A stretch of DNA of 18,700 nt from Thiotrichaceae bacterium UBA7357 (GCA_002470825.1 DKOR01000019.1:1-18700), one strand, 5' to 3'. Shown: positions 7,557-15,463, counted from the stretch's first letter. Translations and numbers: made by a program. The notes: generated by a model not told the origin, from the sequence alone.

Positions 7557-10156
7557 TGAAAACTAGTAACGAGATTCGCCAATCATTTTTAGATTTCTTT
7601 AAGATGAAAGACCATGAAGTGGTGCCAAGCAGTTCCCTGGTACCTATAAATGATCCTACTTTGTTATTCACTAATGCTGGGATGGTACAATTTAAAGATA
7701 TTTTTGTTGGTAAAGAAAAACGTGATTATAAACGGGCCGTATCTTCGCAACGTTGTGTTCGCGCCGGTGGCAAACATAATGATTTAGAAAATGTTGGCTA
7801 TACAGCACGCCATCACACTTTTTTTGAAATGCTTGGTAACTTTAGTTTTGGAGATTACTTTAAACGCGATGCGATTGTTTATGCTTGGGAATATTTAACG
7901 GAAGAATTAAAGATACCAGAATCAAAATTGTGGATAACTGTTTTTGAAGAAGATGATGAAGCTGCAGATATTTGGTTAAAAGAAGTTGGTGTTTCACCCG
8001 ATCGCTTTAGTCGTTGTAGTGCATCTGATAATTTTTGGTCGATGGGTGATACTGGTCCTTGTGGTTCTTGTAGTGAAATTTTTTATGACCATGGAGAAAG
8101 CGTCCCTGGAGGACCTCCTGGATCAGCAGAGGCAGACTTAGATCGTTATGTCGAAATATGGAATCTAGTTTTTACTCAGTTTGATCGCGATGCCGGTGGT
8201 AACTTGAAACCCATTCCTCACCCTTCAGTCGACACGGGTATGGGTTTGGAACGCATTACTGCCGTGATGCAGAATGTACATAATAATTATCAAATTGAAT
8301 TATTTGAAAAGATCATTCGGTCAATAAAAGATCTGGCTGATGAAAATAATCTTAACGTCACTTCAACTCAAGTAGTTGCTGACCATATTCGTTCTTGTTC
8401 GTTTCTAATCTTAGATGGTGTCATTCCTTCTAATGAGGGTCGAGGTTATGTGTTACGAAGAATCATTCGTCGTGCAATTCGACATGGCAATAAATTAGGT
8501 TTTAATGAGCCCTTTTTTTATAAATTAGTTGATAAACTCTCACAAATTATGGGTGAAGCATATCCTGATTTAGTGCAATCAAGATTCAATATTGAAAGAG
8601 TATTATTGGCTGAAGAAGAACGTTTTGCAGAAACATTAGAGCAAGGGTTGAAAGTATTGGATGACGTTATCGTCAAAATGGAAACTCAAGTTATCCAGGG
8701 AGAAGATGTTTTTCGTTTATATGATACTTATGGATTTCCGGTTGATCTCACTGCTGATGTAGCCCGTGAGAGAGGTCTTAAAGTTGATATGGATGGATTT
8801 AATAGGGCTATGACTGAACAACGTAAGCGCGCACGTGCTGCGAGTAAGTTTGGTATTGATGTTCCAGTTGATACCGATGATAGTTTAGTAAGTGAGTTCA
8901 CAGGTTATGAACGATTGCAGCAAAAGACAACAATAATCGCACTTTATCAAGATGGCCGTAGTGTAAAAAAGTTAAAACAGGGAGATGTTGGTGGAGTCAT
9001 ATTATTAGAAACACCTTTTTATGCTCAGTCGGGTGGACAGGTTGGAGACAAGGGTGAACTATTTACAGATAATATATTTTTTGAAATTGAAGATACAAAG
9101 AAACAAGGTCAATCTCATATGCATCTTGGTGTATTACGGACAGGTATATTAAATATAGGTGATACTGTGCGTGCCTCTGTCGATCAAAAACGACGTGTCG
9201 ACATAATGCGAAATCACTCGGCAACACATTTATTACATACTTCCTTACGTAATCTTCTTGGTGATCATGTCTTACAAAAAGGATCCTTAGTAACAGATGA
9301 TCGATTGCGGTTTGATTTCTCACATGGCGAACCCTTAACAAAACATCAAATTTATGAGGTTGAGAGATTGGTAAACTCTCAAGTATTAAAAAATGAAGCA
9401 ACCAGAGTACAAGTCATGACGCTCGATAAAGCCAAGACATCGGGTGCGATATCATTATTTGGTGAAAAGTATGAAGATATAGTAAGGGTATTAAATGTTG
9501 GTGGTGATTTTTCATGTGAACTGTGTGGCGGCACTCATGTTGAACGTGCGGGCGACATTGGTTTCTTTAAGGTTGTGTCTGAGTCAGGTACGGCGTCAGG
9601 TGTTCGTCGAATTGAAGCAGTGACTGGTGTAGGTACTTTAAACTGGATTGAAAATGTAGAAGTTAAATTGAAGCGTATTGCCAAGTTCCTCAGAACAGAT
9701 ATAGAATCGATCGAGCCAAAACTTTCTGCTCATATCGAAAAAACTCGTAAACAGGAAAAAGAGTTAGAACAACTTAAAGGTAAAATAGCTAATACTGCCG
9801 GCTCGGACATGGTCAGCGATGCTGAAACTATAGAAGGTATTAAAATTATTGCAAAGTCACTAAATGATATCGATCCAAAAACTTTGCGTGACACAGTCGA
9901 TCAATTGAAAAATAAACTCGGTACTGCAGCTATTATATTAGCGACAGTGAATCATTCAAAAGTGAATTTAGTTGCCGGCGTTACTCAAGACGCTACAGAT
10001 CGAATTAAAGCGGGTGAACTAGTCAATCATGTTGCTCAGCAAGTTGGCGGGAAAGGTGGTGGACGCAAGGACATGGCTCAAGCTGGCGGTAATGATCCTT
10101 CAGGATTGGAGGCAGCATTAAAAAGTGTTCCAGATTGGATTCGAGATCAAATATAA
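7556..10156 (+). CDS. alaS: Alanyl-tRNA synthetase
   Basis: Charges tRNA-Ala with alanine and clears mis-charged Ser/Gly. The 866-residue length fits (E. coli 876). The class II aminoacylation core is N-terminal, with RCVRAGGKHNDLENVG near 62-77 and FFEMLGNFSFGDYF near 88-101. A tRNA-recognition helical region follows to about 450. The editing domain shows H554-S-A-T-H558 and C654-E-L-C-G-G-T-H661, which hold its zinc. The C-Ala domain near the end has the glycine-rich GGKGGGRKDMAQAGG. All expected catalytic and editing residues appear present. The start ATG overlaps the recX stop by one base, so translation probably depends on recX. Confidence 0.99.
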   Translation: MKTSNEIRQSFLDFFKMKDHEVVPSSSLVPINDPTLLFTNAGMVQFKDIFVGKEKRDYKRAVSSQRCVRAGGKHNDLENVGYTARHHTFFEMLGNFSFGDYFKRDAIVYAWEYLTEELKIPESKLWITVFEEDDEAADIWLKEVGVSPDRFSRCSASDNFWSMGDTGPCGSCSEIFYDHGESVPGGPPGSAEADLDRYVEIWNLVFTQFDRDAGGNLKPIPHPSVDTGMGLERITAVMQNVHNNYQIELFEKIIRSIKDLADENNLNVTSTQVVADHIRSCSFLILDGVIPSNEGRGYVLRRIIRRAIRHGNKLGFNEPFFYKLVDKLSQIMGEAYPDLVQSRFNIERVLLAEEERFAETLEQGLKVLDDVIVKMETQVIQGEDVFRLYDTYGFPVDLTADVARERGLKVDMDGFNRAMTEQRKRARAASKFGIDVPVDTDDSLVSEFTGYERLQQKTTIIALYQDGRSVKKLKQGDVGGVILLETPFYAQSGGQVGDKGELFTDNIFFEIEDTKKQGQSHMHLGVLRTGILNIGDTVRASVDQKRRVDIMRNHSATHLLHTSLRNLLGDHVLQKGSLVTDDRLRFDFSHGEPLTKHQIYEVERLVNSQVLKNEATRVQVMTLDKAKTSGAISLFGEKYEDIVRVLNVGGDFSCELCGGTHVERAGDIGFFKVVSESGTASGVRRIEAVTGVGTLNWIENVEVKLKRIAKFLRTDIESIEPKLSAHIEKTRKQEKELEQLKGKIANTAGSDMVSDAETIEGIKIIAKSLNDIDPKTLRDTVDQLKNKLGTAAIILATVNHSKVNLVAGVTQDATDRIKAGELVNHVAQQVGGKGGGRKDMAQAGGNDPSGLEAALKSVPDWIRDQI

Positions 10157-10184
10157 AGCTGTTTTCTATTCCTTATATCGCTTA

Positions 10185-10217
10185 GTTCAGCTAATATTCT
10201 CCGCTTTTTAGCTGAAC
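10185..10217 (+). promoter_or_regulatory. Hairpin in lysC leader
   Basis: GTTCAGCTAA (10185-10194) and TTAGCTGAAC (10208-10217) form a perfect 10-bp stem with a 13-base loop. The stem ends 7 bases before the lysC ATG, so it occupies the place of the ribosome site. It has T-rich loop sequence but no T run after the stem, so translational control or RNA processing between alaS and lysC is likelier than termination. It is too small to be a lysine riboswitch. Confidence 0.5.
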
Positions 10218-10224
10218 CTACAAT

Positions 10225-11451
10225 ATGGCACTAATAGTTCAAAAATATGGTGGTACTTCTGTCGGGACAATTGAACGAATTCAAGCAGTCGCCGACAGAG
10301 TAATCGACACAAAAGAAGAGGGTCATCAAGTCATAGTAGTGTTGTCTGCAATGAATGGTGAGACAGATCGTTTGCTGTCGCTTGCAAAAGAATTATCTAA
10401 TAGTCCTTCGCCACGAGAACTTGATGTTTTATTATCTACTGGAGAACAAGTTACAATCGCTTTATTAAGTATGGCTCTAGAAGAAAAAGGATACTCTGCA
10501 GTGTCATATACAGGTAGCCAAGTTCATATTTGCACTAATAACGAATATGGCAAGGCGAGAATTTTAAATATTGAGACTGCCCATGTTTATGAGAGACTCA
10601 GTAGAGGTCAAATCGTAGTTGTCGCTGGTTTTCAGGGTGTTGATGAAAATGGCAACATTACAACTATGGGGAGGGGAGGTTCCGACACAACAGCAGTGGC
10701 TATGGCGGCCGCCTTGGAAGCAGATGAATGTCGAATCTACACTGATGTAGATGGTGTCTATACAGCCGATCCACGGATAGTTAAAAATGCACAACGGCTA
10801 GACTCGATTACGTATGAAGAAATGTTGGAAATGGCCAGTCTAGGTTCGAAGGTATTGCAAATACGTTCAGTTGAATTTGCCAGGAAATATAATGTCAATT
10901 TGCGCGTTCTTTCTAGTTTTGAAGATGGTTTAGGCACGCTAATAACCGATGAGGATGAAAATATGGAAGCACCGCTGATATCAGGTATTGCTCACAATCG
11001 AGATGAAGCAAAATTAACGATTGTAGGTGTTCCAGACATGCCTGGTGTCGCCTCTCAGATACTCGGACCGATTGCCGATGTTAATATTGAAGTAGATATG
11101 ATTGTGCAAAATATGGGACTAGATAACAGTACAGACTTCACATTTACGGTACATCGATCTGATTATGACAAAGCGCTTTCAGTTTTACAGAAAACGGCAA
11201 AAGATATCGGTGCAAAGGGTGTCTCGGGTGATAATACAATAGTCAAAATCTCTGTAGTAGGTGTAGGTATGCGTTCACATGCTGGGATAGCGAACACGAT
11301 GTTTAAGGCTTTGGCAAACGAAAATATAAATATACAAATGATTTCTACATCAGAAATTAAAATTTCTGTAGTCGTTACTGAGAAACATCTAGAGCTTGGG
11401 GTTTGTACGTTGCATACGACTTTCGGATTGGATAATGAAAAGGTGCTATGA
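10225..11451 (+). CDS. lysC: Aspartate kinase
   Basis: First enzyme of the aspartate pathway to lysine, threonine and methionine: phosphorylates L-aspartate in the cytoplasm. The 408 residues match the monofunctional class found in Pseudomonas-type gammaproteobacteria. The kinase domain opens with MALIVQKYGGTSVG, containing the KYGGTS aspartate/ATP motif. GRGGSDTTAVAMAAALEADE near 152-171 and YTDVDGVYTADPRIV near 175-190 are the other amino-acid-kinase signatures. Two ACT domains (about 265-335 and 345-405) should mediate feedback inhibition by lysine and threonine. No strong ribosome site is visible; a stable hairpin lies immediately upstream. The position between alaS and csrA is conserved in many gammaproteobacteria. 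Confidence 0.97.
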   Translation: MALIVQKYGGTSVGTIERIQAVADRVIDTKEEGHQVIVVLSAMNGETDRLLSLAKELSNSPSPRELDVLLSTGEQVTIALLSMALEEKGYSAVSYTGSQVHICTNNEYGKARILNIETAHVYERLSRGQIVVVAGFQGVDENGNITTMGRGGSDTTAVAMAAALEADECRIYTDVDGVYTADPRIVKNAQRLDSITYEEMLEMASLGSKVLQIRSVEFARKYNVNLRVLSSFEDGLGTLITDEDENMEAPLISGIAHNRDEAKLTIVGVPDMPGVASQILGPIADVNIEVDMIVQNMGLDNSTDFTFTVHRSDYDKALSVLQKTAKDIGAKGVSGDNTIVKISVVGVGMRSHAGIANTMFKALANENINIQMISTSEIKISVVVTEKHLELGVCTLHTTFGLDNEKVL

Positions 11452-11553
11452 AAAAGTAATTAGTGATCAATTAGGAATAATGTTGAAATATTTTCATTAA
11501 GAAAATGTCAATTATGGTTAGTGAGCTATTATTGTTAATAATATGACAACAAA

Positions 11554-11585
11554 TTTGGAATTGGGGATGATATTGGAGAATTATA
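11554..11585 (+). promoter_or_regulatory. GGA-rich csrA leader, possible CsrA sites
   Basis: Three GGA triplets occur in the 32 bases before csrA: in TTGGAATT, GGGGATGA and TTGGAGAA. The last contains the ribosome site (GGAG 11575-11578, 7 bases before the ATG). CsrA binds GGA in RNA, and E. coli csrA is autoregulated this way, so self-repression is plausible here. This is inference from motif spacing. Confidence 0.4.
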
Positions 11586-11765
11586 ATGTTGATATTAACT
11601 CGAAAAGTAGGTGAGACTTTAATGATTGGTGATGAAGTGAACATCACAGTATTAGAGGTACGTGGTAATCAGGTGCGTATTGGAATTAATGCTCCGAAGG
11701 ACGTTGCTGTTCATCGGGAAGAAATTTATGATCGGATTCAAGATGAAAAAAGTGATGATGCTTAA
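11586..11765 (+). CDS. csrA: Carbon storage regulator CsrA
   Basis: A 59-residue RNA-binding post-transcriptional regulator that controls translation and stability of mRNAs with GGA motifs. The N-terminus MLILTRKVGETLMIGDEV and the stretch VRGNQVRIGINAPKDVAVHREEIYDRI are the canonical CsrA/RsmA sequence. R44, which contacts RNA in E. coli, is conserved in the VHREEI motif. The length agrees with E. coli CsrA (61). GGAG lies 7 bases before the ATG. It sits between lysC and tRNA-Ser(GCU), matching the csrA-serV arrangement of E. coli. Confidence 0.98.
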   Translation: MLILTRKVGETLMIGDEVNITVLEVRGNQVRIGINAPKDVAVHREEIYDRIQDEKSDDA

Positions 11766-11803
11766 ACATTAGAAATGTAATAATATTGAAAATATATATT
11801 TGT

Positions 11804-11832
11804 TAGTCTTATTCGAAATCATAGTAAGACTA
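11804..11832 (+). terminator. Possible csrA terminator hairpin
   Basis: TAGTCTTA and TAAGACTA form perfect 8-bp arms around a 13-base loop, 38 bases after the csrA stop, followed by TTCTT. The stem is AT-rich and the loop long, so termination would be weak. It could also be an mRNA-end stabiliser. Confidence 0.35.
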
Positions 11833-11920
11833 TTCTTAATGACCTAAGTGCATAGACCAAAACTGCAAAAAATGGAAATTTTATCCATTAAAAAAAGTTG
11901 TTGATGTGTGTGAATAAATT

Positions 11921-12012
11921 GGAGAGGTGGCCGAGCGGCTGAAGGCGCTCCCCTGCTAAGGGAGTATACGGTTTATCCCGTATCGAGGGTTCGAATCCCT
12001 CTCTCTCCGCCA
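11921..12012 (+). tRNA. tRNA-Ser (anticodon GCU)
   Basis: A complete class II tRNA of 92 bases including encoded CCA (12010-12012). The acceptor arm GGAGAGG pairs with TCTCTCC, with one G-T wobble. The anticodon stem CTCCC/GGGAG encloses loop CTGCTAA with anticodon GCT at 11955-11957, reading AGC and AGU. The long variable arm (TACGG...CCGTA) is typical of serine tRNAs. The T arm is GAGGG-TTCGAAT-CCCTC. It lies directly after csrA, as serV does in E. coli. Confidence 0.97.
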
Positions 12013-12259
12013 TATATTGCTCTATGTACAGCATCAACTTAAGCATTGCCATTATTTTTAGTAAATTTCCTCATTATTTCTCCCAAAGATCAAGCTGAGA
12101 ATCAGAAACTTCCTGCATTAATCCCATTGAATTAATAACAGTCCATAATATAAATAATGGTAATTAATATGAGACGCCTCCTTTTATTTTTTAGTGCGAT
12201 CGCTGTTTTGTAATTTGACTAAATTTCGAAGTTCTATATCATTCGCCATTTTTAAATAT

Positions 12260-12336
12260 GCGCCCGTAGCTCAGCTGGATAGAGTACCTGGCTACGAACT
12301 AGGGGGTCGGGAGTTCGAATCTCTCCGGGCGCGCCA
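12260..12336 (+). tRNA. tRNA-Arg (anticodon ACG)
   Basis: A complete 77-base tRNA with encoded CCA (12334-12336). The acceptor stem GCGCCCG/CGGGCGC is fully paired. The anticodon stem CCTGG/CTAGG has one G-T pair, and the loop CTACGAA gives ACG at 12294-12296. A34 should be converted to inosine by TadA, whose gene is at 4014-4466. The last 12 bases including CCA, plus two following bases, recur at 13962-13975, marking this gene as a likely integration target. The order tRNA-Ser then tRNA-Arg(ACG) matches serV-argV of E. coli. Confidence 0.97.
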
Positions 12337-12337
12337 T
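12324..12337 (+). repeat. Putative att site, tRNA copy
   Basis: The sequence TCCGGGCGCGCCAT, made of the tRNA-Arg acceptor 3' strand, CCA and one further base, is exactly repeated at 13962-13975 in the same orientation. Duplication of a tRNA 3' end is the usual footprint of site-specific integration. Confidence 0.55.
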
Positions 12338-12542
12338 TCTATTGGCTTTTCAAGCTTGCAATAATTAAGAGTGTCCCATATGAAGTAAGCAGTATGGCTA
12401 CTATTATTACGTGTACATTTTGGTACAAACCTGCGAAGTTCTGTTAGACTTTCAGTCACATTAAAATAAATTTATGAAATAGACAGAGTTTTAAGAAACT
12501 AATAGTGGCCATGTATTGTTTGATTAAATAGAGACAAACATT

Positions 12543-13229
12543 ATGACTGATATAGATCTTTATACATGGGCTACCCCTAATGGATGGAAAGCTTCAGCTA
12601 CACTCGAAGAGCTCAAGTTACCCTATAATCTTAAACCCATTGATATAAATTCTGGAATTCAGCGCAGTCCGGAATATGTAGCGATTAATCCTAACGGTCG
12701 TGTTCCTGCAATAGTAGATCATAGCTCAGGCAAATTACCTATTTTTGAATCTGGTGCCATCATGATTTACCTGGCTGAAAAAACAGGTCAGTTAATACCG
12801 ACTGATGTGGCAGGGCGAACCAGAGTGATCCAATGGTTGATGTTTCAAATGGGTGGACTTGGCCCTATGCAAGGACAAGCCCATATATTCTACCGTTATT
12901 TTCCTGAAAAAATACCTGCAGCAATAAACCGTTATCAAAATGAAACAAGACGTCTTTATGGAGTGTTGAATACACAGCTTGAAGATAATGAGTTTTTAGC
13001 TGGAGATTTTTCTATTGCGGATATCGCTCATTGGAGTTGGGCACGCATACACAATTGGGCAGGTATACATATTGATGAGATGCCTCATCTGCAACGTTGG
13101 CTTGCCCAAATTGAAGCGCGGCCGGGGTGTGCCAAGGGAGCAATTATTCCTCATGCTACTACTTACAATCAGCCAGAGGATGATGGGCAAGAAGCGGTTG
13201 AAGCTATTCAGTCGATCATCGGACGTTAA
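12543..13229 (+). CDS. Glutathione S-transferase, YfcG/YghU-like
   Basis: A 228-residue cytosolic glutathione transferase closest in pattern to the nu-class disulfide-bond reductases YfcG and YghU. The N-terminal thioredoxin-like domain reads DLYTWATPNGWKASATLEEL, with the TPNG motif that binds glutathione in this class. It continues with INPNGRVPAIVDH near 48-60 and FESGAIMIYLAEKTG near 68-82. The helical C-terminal domain has QWLMFQMGGLGPMQGQAHIF near 97-116, which matches YfcG closely, and FSIADIAHWSW near 155. The ribosome site is weak (AGAGA). It lies between the tRNA-Arg and its 14-bp repeat, 30 bases before a broken second GST gene. Physiological substrate unknown; thiol or detoxification chemistry is expected. 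Confidence 0.9.
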   Translation: MTDIDLYTWATPNGWKASATLEELKLPYNLKPIDINSGIQRSPEYVAINPNGRVPAIVDHSSGKLPIFESGAIMIYLAEKTGQLIPTDVAGRTRVIQWLMFQMGGLGPMQGQAHIFYRYFPEKIPAAINRYQNETRRLYGVLNTQLEDNEFLAGDFSIADIAHWSWARIHNWAGIHIDEMPHLQRWLAQIEARPGCAKGAIIPHATTYNQPEDDGQEAVEAIQSIIGR

Positions 13230-13259
13230 TAATTAATCAACTGAAAATTGGAGATACTG

Positions 13260-13894
13260 ATGAAACTATTTGACATTACTGCCGCAGCAAACCTAAGACG
13301 CATACGTATATTCCTTGCTGAAAAGGGGTTGATGTCGAGAAAGTACAAATTGACATTTTTGGCTGAGAAAACCTTGGACTTAAATTCTTAACAATAAATC
13401 CACGTAAAGTTCTGCCCACATCATTACTTGATGACGGCTTAATTGTCGATGAAATTAGTGCGATTTGTCATTACTTTGAGGAAGCTCAACTACAACCGGT
13501 TCTTTATGGTTCTACGGTAAAAGAGATAGCCGTGGTAGAAACATGAATACGTCAAATAGAGCTTGATGCGTTTTTACAAGCAGCGGACCTTTTACGCAAT
13601 GAGAATTCTGTATTTATAAATCGATCAATACCAGGCACTTCAGATACCCCACATATTCCTGAATTAGCAAACGCGGGAGAGCACTCTATTACAGCTTTTA
13701 TCAAGCGTTTGTATACACGACGACTATTAAGCTCCGGATATATTGCTAGTGATATGTTTTCGGTTGCTGACATCATTGCTATATGGGCACTTGATTTTAC
13801 TGAATATACTGGAGTTGTAATTCCAGCTAGTTTTACAAACCTGAGTGAGTGGTATGCAATAGCGTCAGCACGTCCAATTGCAGAGGCATTATAA
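13260..13894 (+). pseudogene. Broken glutathione S-transferase gene
   Basis: A second GST-like gene with three lesions. It starts MKLFDITAAANLRRIRIFLAEKG at ATG 13260. The frame is then lost in the GGGG run at 13325-13328: one missing base would restore VDVEKVQIDIFG. In the restored frame, in-frame TGA codons occur at 13364-13366 (before ENLGLKFLTINPRKVLP) and 13544-13546 (in ET-stop-IRQIELDAF, where relatives commonly have Trp). The remainder, through SSGYIASDMFSVADIIAIWALDF to the TAA at 13892, is recognisable GST C-terminal domain. TGG is used for Trp elsewhere in the window, so recoding of TGA is unlikely. A divergent paralogue type, not a duplicate of the upstream GST. Confidence 0.85.
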
Positions 13895-13961
13895 CCCAAT
13901 GACGAATCCTATATATTTGCAGATAGTTTTAGGCGCTCAACCTAGTGCCCATATCTATCCT

Positions 13962-13975
13962 TCCGGGCGCGCCAT
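13962..13975 (+). repeat. Putative att site, distal copy
   Basis: An exact 14-bp copy of the tRNA-Arg 3' end (TCCGGGCGCGCCAT), located 68 bases after the broken GST gene. No other tRNA structure is present here. It marks the likely distal end of a 1.6-kb inserted segment that has lost any integrase, or the relic of a deleted tandem tRNA-Arg copy. Confidence 0.55.
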
Positions 13976-14033
13976 ATTTAATACTTTCAAGCAAATAGTA
14001 CTTCCTTCTTGTCCCATAGTTGACCCATTGATC

Positions 14034-14420
14034 TTACGTTGCAAAAAATTTTGGAGCTAAAAATGCAAAGAAAAAACCAATTAAGTAGAGCATTGATGAT
14101 AGAAGGTAAATATATTTATCAATCTTTCTTATGTGTTGACATGCCCTAGCTAATTCTGGCTCTATTGGACAGGGTGCATTTCTGATTTTCCATTGATAAA
14201 TTCCGGTAATTAGAAGAAATAATCCAGCAATAAAAAAAACTTCAACTTTATATTCAGAAAGAGTGACAAGTTGAGGCACGTTAGAAACTAAACTTGCAAG
14301 AGCTGCTCCTGCGCCAATAGATACAAACAAAGCTGGTAATGCGCAGCAAATTATAGTTCCAAAACTAGTGAATAAGTTTAGAAAAGGTAGGATTAATGAT
14401 TTATTTGAAATGTGCTTCAT
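14034..14420 (-). CDS. MerT-like inner-membrane protein
   Basis: A 128-residue protein with three hydrophobic segments (about 9-40, 55-75 and 103-125). The first contains GTIICCALPALFVSIGAGAA, a Cys-Cys pair in helix 1 as in the mercuric transporter MerT. A second pair of cysteines lies in the loop before helix 3 (APCPIEPELARACQHIR), also a MerT-like placement. MerT passes metal from the periplasmic MerP through these cysteines. Here the preceding gene encodes an HMA-domain protein with a signal peptide, a MerP-like partner. The AGGAG ribosome site overlaps the last codons of that gene, so they are co-translated. No merA or merR is nearby, so mercury need not be the substrate. The family is inferred from topology and cysteines, not from close sequence identity. 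Confidence 0.6.
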   Translation of the reverse strand: MKHISNKSLILPFLNLFTSFGTIICCALPALFVSIGAGAALASLVSNVPQLVTLSEYKVEVFFIAGLFLLITGIYQWKIRNAPCPIEPELARACQHIRKIDKYIYLLSSMLYLIGFFFAFLAPKFFAT

Positions 14421-14428
14421 AGTAAAAA

Positions 14429-14782
14429 TTATCTCCTGTTTATTTTATCTACGTTATAACCGGCATCTGTAATTAATGACCTTATTAAGTTATCTTCTAT
14501 GTCTTCTCCGTGTTTTGTAAAAATAGTTATGAGTCCATTAGCAAGATCGACTTCAATACCCGTTACTTCATTTCTATTCATGAAAACTTTTTCTATTGCT
14601 TGAGCACAAAAATCACAAACTAAGCCGAAAACATCGACATTAATTCTTAAGCCATCAGGATCGATACTACCCACTGATAATCCCTCTGCTCTTTCTGAGT
14701 GTTGATGATTTACGTGGCTATGTACGTTTTCATCTGCATAAGCAAAATTTAAAAGTGTAAGTGCAATAAATATAAATTTCAT
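14429..14782 (-). CDS. Periplasmic HMA-domain metal-binding protein
   Basis: A 117-residue protein starting at MKFIFIALTLLNFAYADE, a clear signal peptide; AAGGA 8 bases upstream supports this start over the longer in-frame ATG at 14857, which would overlap the preceding gene. The mature protein opens with a His-rich stretch (HSHVNHQHSER), then an HMA ferredoxin-like domain at about 45-115. The metal motif is FGLVCDFCAQAIEKVF, a CxxC in place of the usual GMTCxxC. Downstream elements VTGIEVDLANGLITIFTKHGEDI and LITDAGYNVDKI match HMA strands and helix 2. It is likely to bind a soft or transition metal in the periplasm and deliver it to the MerT-like protein encoded next. Confidence 0.85.
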   Translation of the reverse strand: MKFIFIALTLLNFAYADENVHSHVNHQHSERAEGLSVGSIDPDGLRINVDVFGLVCDFCAQAIEKVFMNRNEVTGIEVDLANGLITIFTKHGEDIEDNLIRSLITDAGYNVDKINRR

Positions 14783-14798
14783 GTTCTTAATCCTTGGG

Positions 14799-15437
14799 TT
14801 AGAAGCGATAAACAAAATTAAATGAAAGAAAACCTTTGCTGCTGTAACCAGTCTCAAAGAGTGAGGGGCCTTTAAATAAACGAATTAATGGAGTGACTGT
14901 AAATTTTTCTACATCTCCTGGAGCATGTTTAACTTCTAACATTAACCATGCATGCAACTTCCCAAAACCGGCTATATAAGGAGCAATGCCAACTCTACTT
15001 TTTTGTCTGAAATTATTTTTGATCTTTATAGACTTCATAAATCTATTCTCATAAGATGCAAAATATCGACGTGTCTCCCAATCTGCTACTACGCCGGTAA
15101 ATATAACAGGTTCTATTTTAGAATTAAGAGCTTGGTAATCTGAGTATAAAAAACCAAGTCCTGACCTTAAGTAGAGGTTTGCTTGAGAGTGTTTTTTATT
15201 CCAACGTTTTAGTAAATTATTAAACTGAATTGCATGGATCTGGAATTCATCCTCACGCCAATACTCTCCTTTATAACCAATGGAGTATTTAGCTGAAGGC
15301 GAATAGTGAATATGAGTTGAATTCTTAAATCCATCGTTCATGCTCATGAACGTCCAACCATCAGGATAAGAGACTGGCCTTGAAAAAACATCAATACTTA
15401 AAGTACAGACGATAAGAATCGTTAATAACTTATACAT
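14799..15437 (-). CDS. Predicted small outer-membrane beta-barrel protein
   Basis: A 212-residue exported protein that I do not recognise by name. Residues 1-20 (MYKLLTILIVCTLSIDVFSR) are a signal peptide. The rest alternates aromatic and hydrophobic residues in short strands, for example YSIGYKGEYW, LYLRSGLGFLYS and SRVGIAPYIAGFGKLHAWLMLEV, and ends FLSFNFVYRF, with the terminal aromatic residue typical of outer-membrane barrels. GGAG lies 8 bases before the ATG. The HMA gene follows after 16 bases, so the two form an operon with the MerT-like gene. An inverted repeat in the 64-base gap upstream may control it. A role in metal passage or sensing at the outer membrane is inferred only from context. 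Confidence 0.6.
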   Translation of the reverse strand: MYKLLTILIVCTLSIDVFSRPVSYPDGWTFMSMNDGFKNSTHIHYSPSAKYSIGYKGEYWREDEFQIHAIQFNNLLKRWNKKHSQANLYLRSGLGFLYSDYQALNSKIEPVIFTGVVADWETRRYFASYENRFMKSIKIKNNFRQKSRVGIAPYIAGFGKLHAWLMLEVKHAPGDVEKFTVTPLIRLFKGPSLFETGYSSKGFLSFNFVYRF

Positions 15438-15463
15438 AAATACAGCTCCAAAATGTAACTTTA

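Noticed and set aside
9063..9401. Long minus-strand open frames inside alaS, gdhA, recA and other genes
   Set aside because: They lie opposite strongly conserved coding sequence, with no family motifs and no ribosome sites; shadows of the real genes.
10185..10217. Lysine riboswitch upstream of lysC
   Set aside because: The lysine riboswitch needs a five-helix structure of well over 150 bases; the whole spacer is 68 bases.
11871..11889. AATGGA/TCCATT hairpin before tRNA-Ser
   Set aside because: A terminator-like T run exists only on the minus strand, where no gene needs it; the stem is only 6 bp.
12169..12213. Small ORF between the tRNAs encoding MRRLLLFFSAIAVL
   Set aside because: Looks like a signal peptide start but is only 14 codons, without a strong ribosome site or a mature part; chance is likely.
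13878..14060. Plus-strand 60-codon frame across the distal repeat (MTNPIYLQIVLGAQPSAHIY...)
   Set aside because: It starts inside the end of the broken GST, has no ribosome site or family resemblance, and runs through the 14-bp repeat into the end of the convergent MerT-like gene.
14034..14782. A classical mercury-resistance (mer) operon
   Set aside because: Only MerT- and MerP-like features are present; no merA, merR or mer-type operator, and the HMA motif is VCDFC with a His-rich lead-in.
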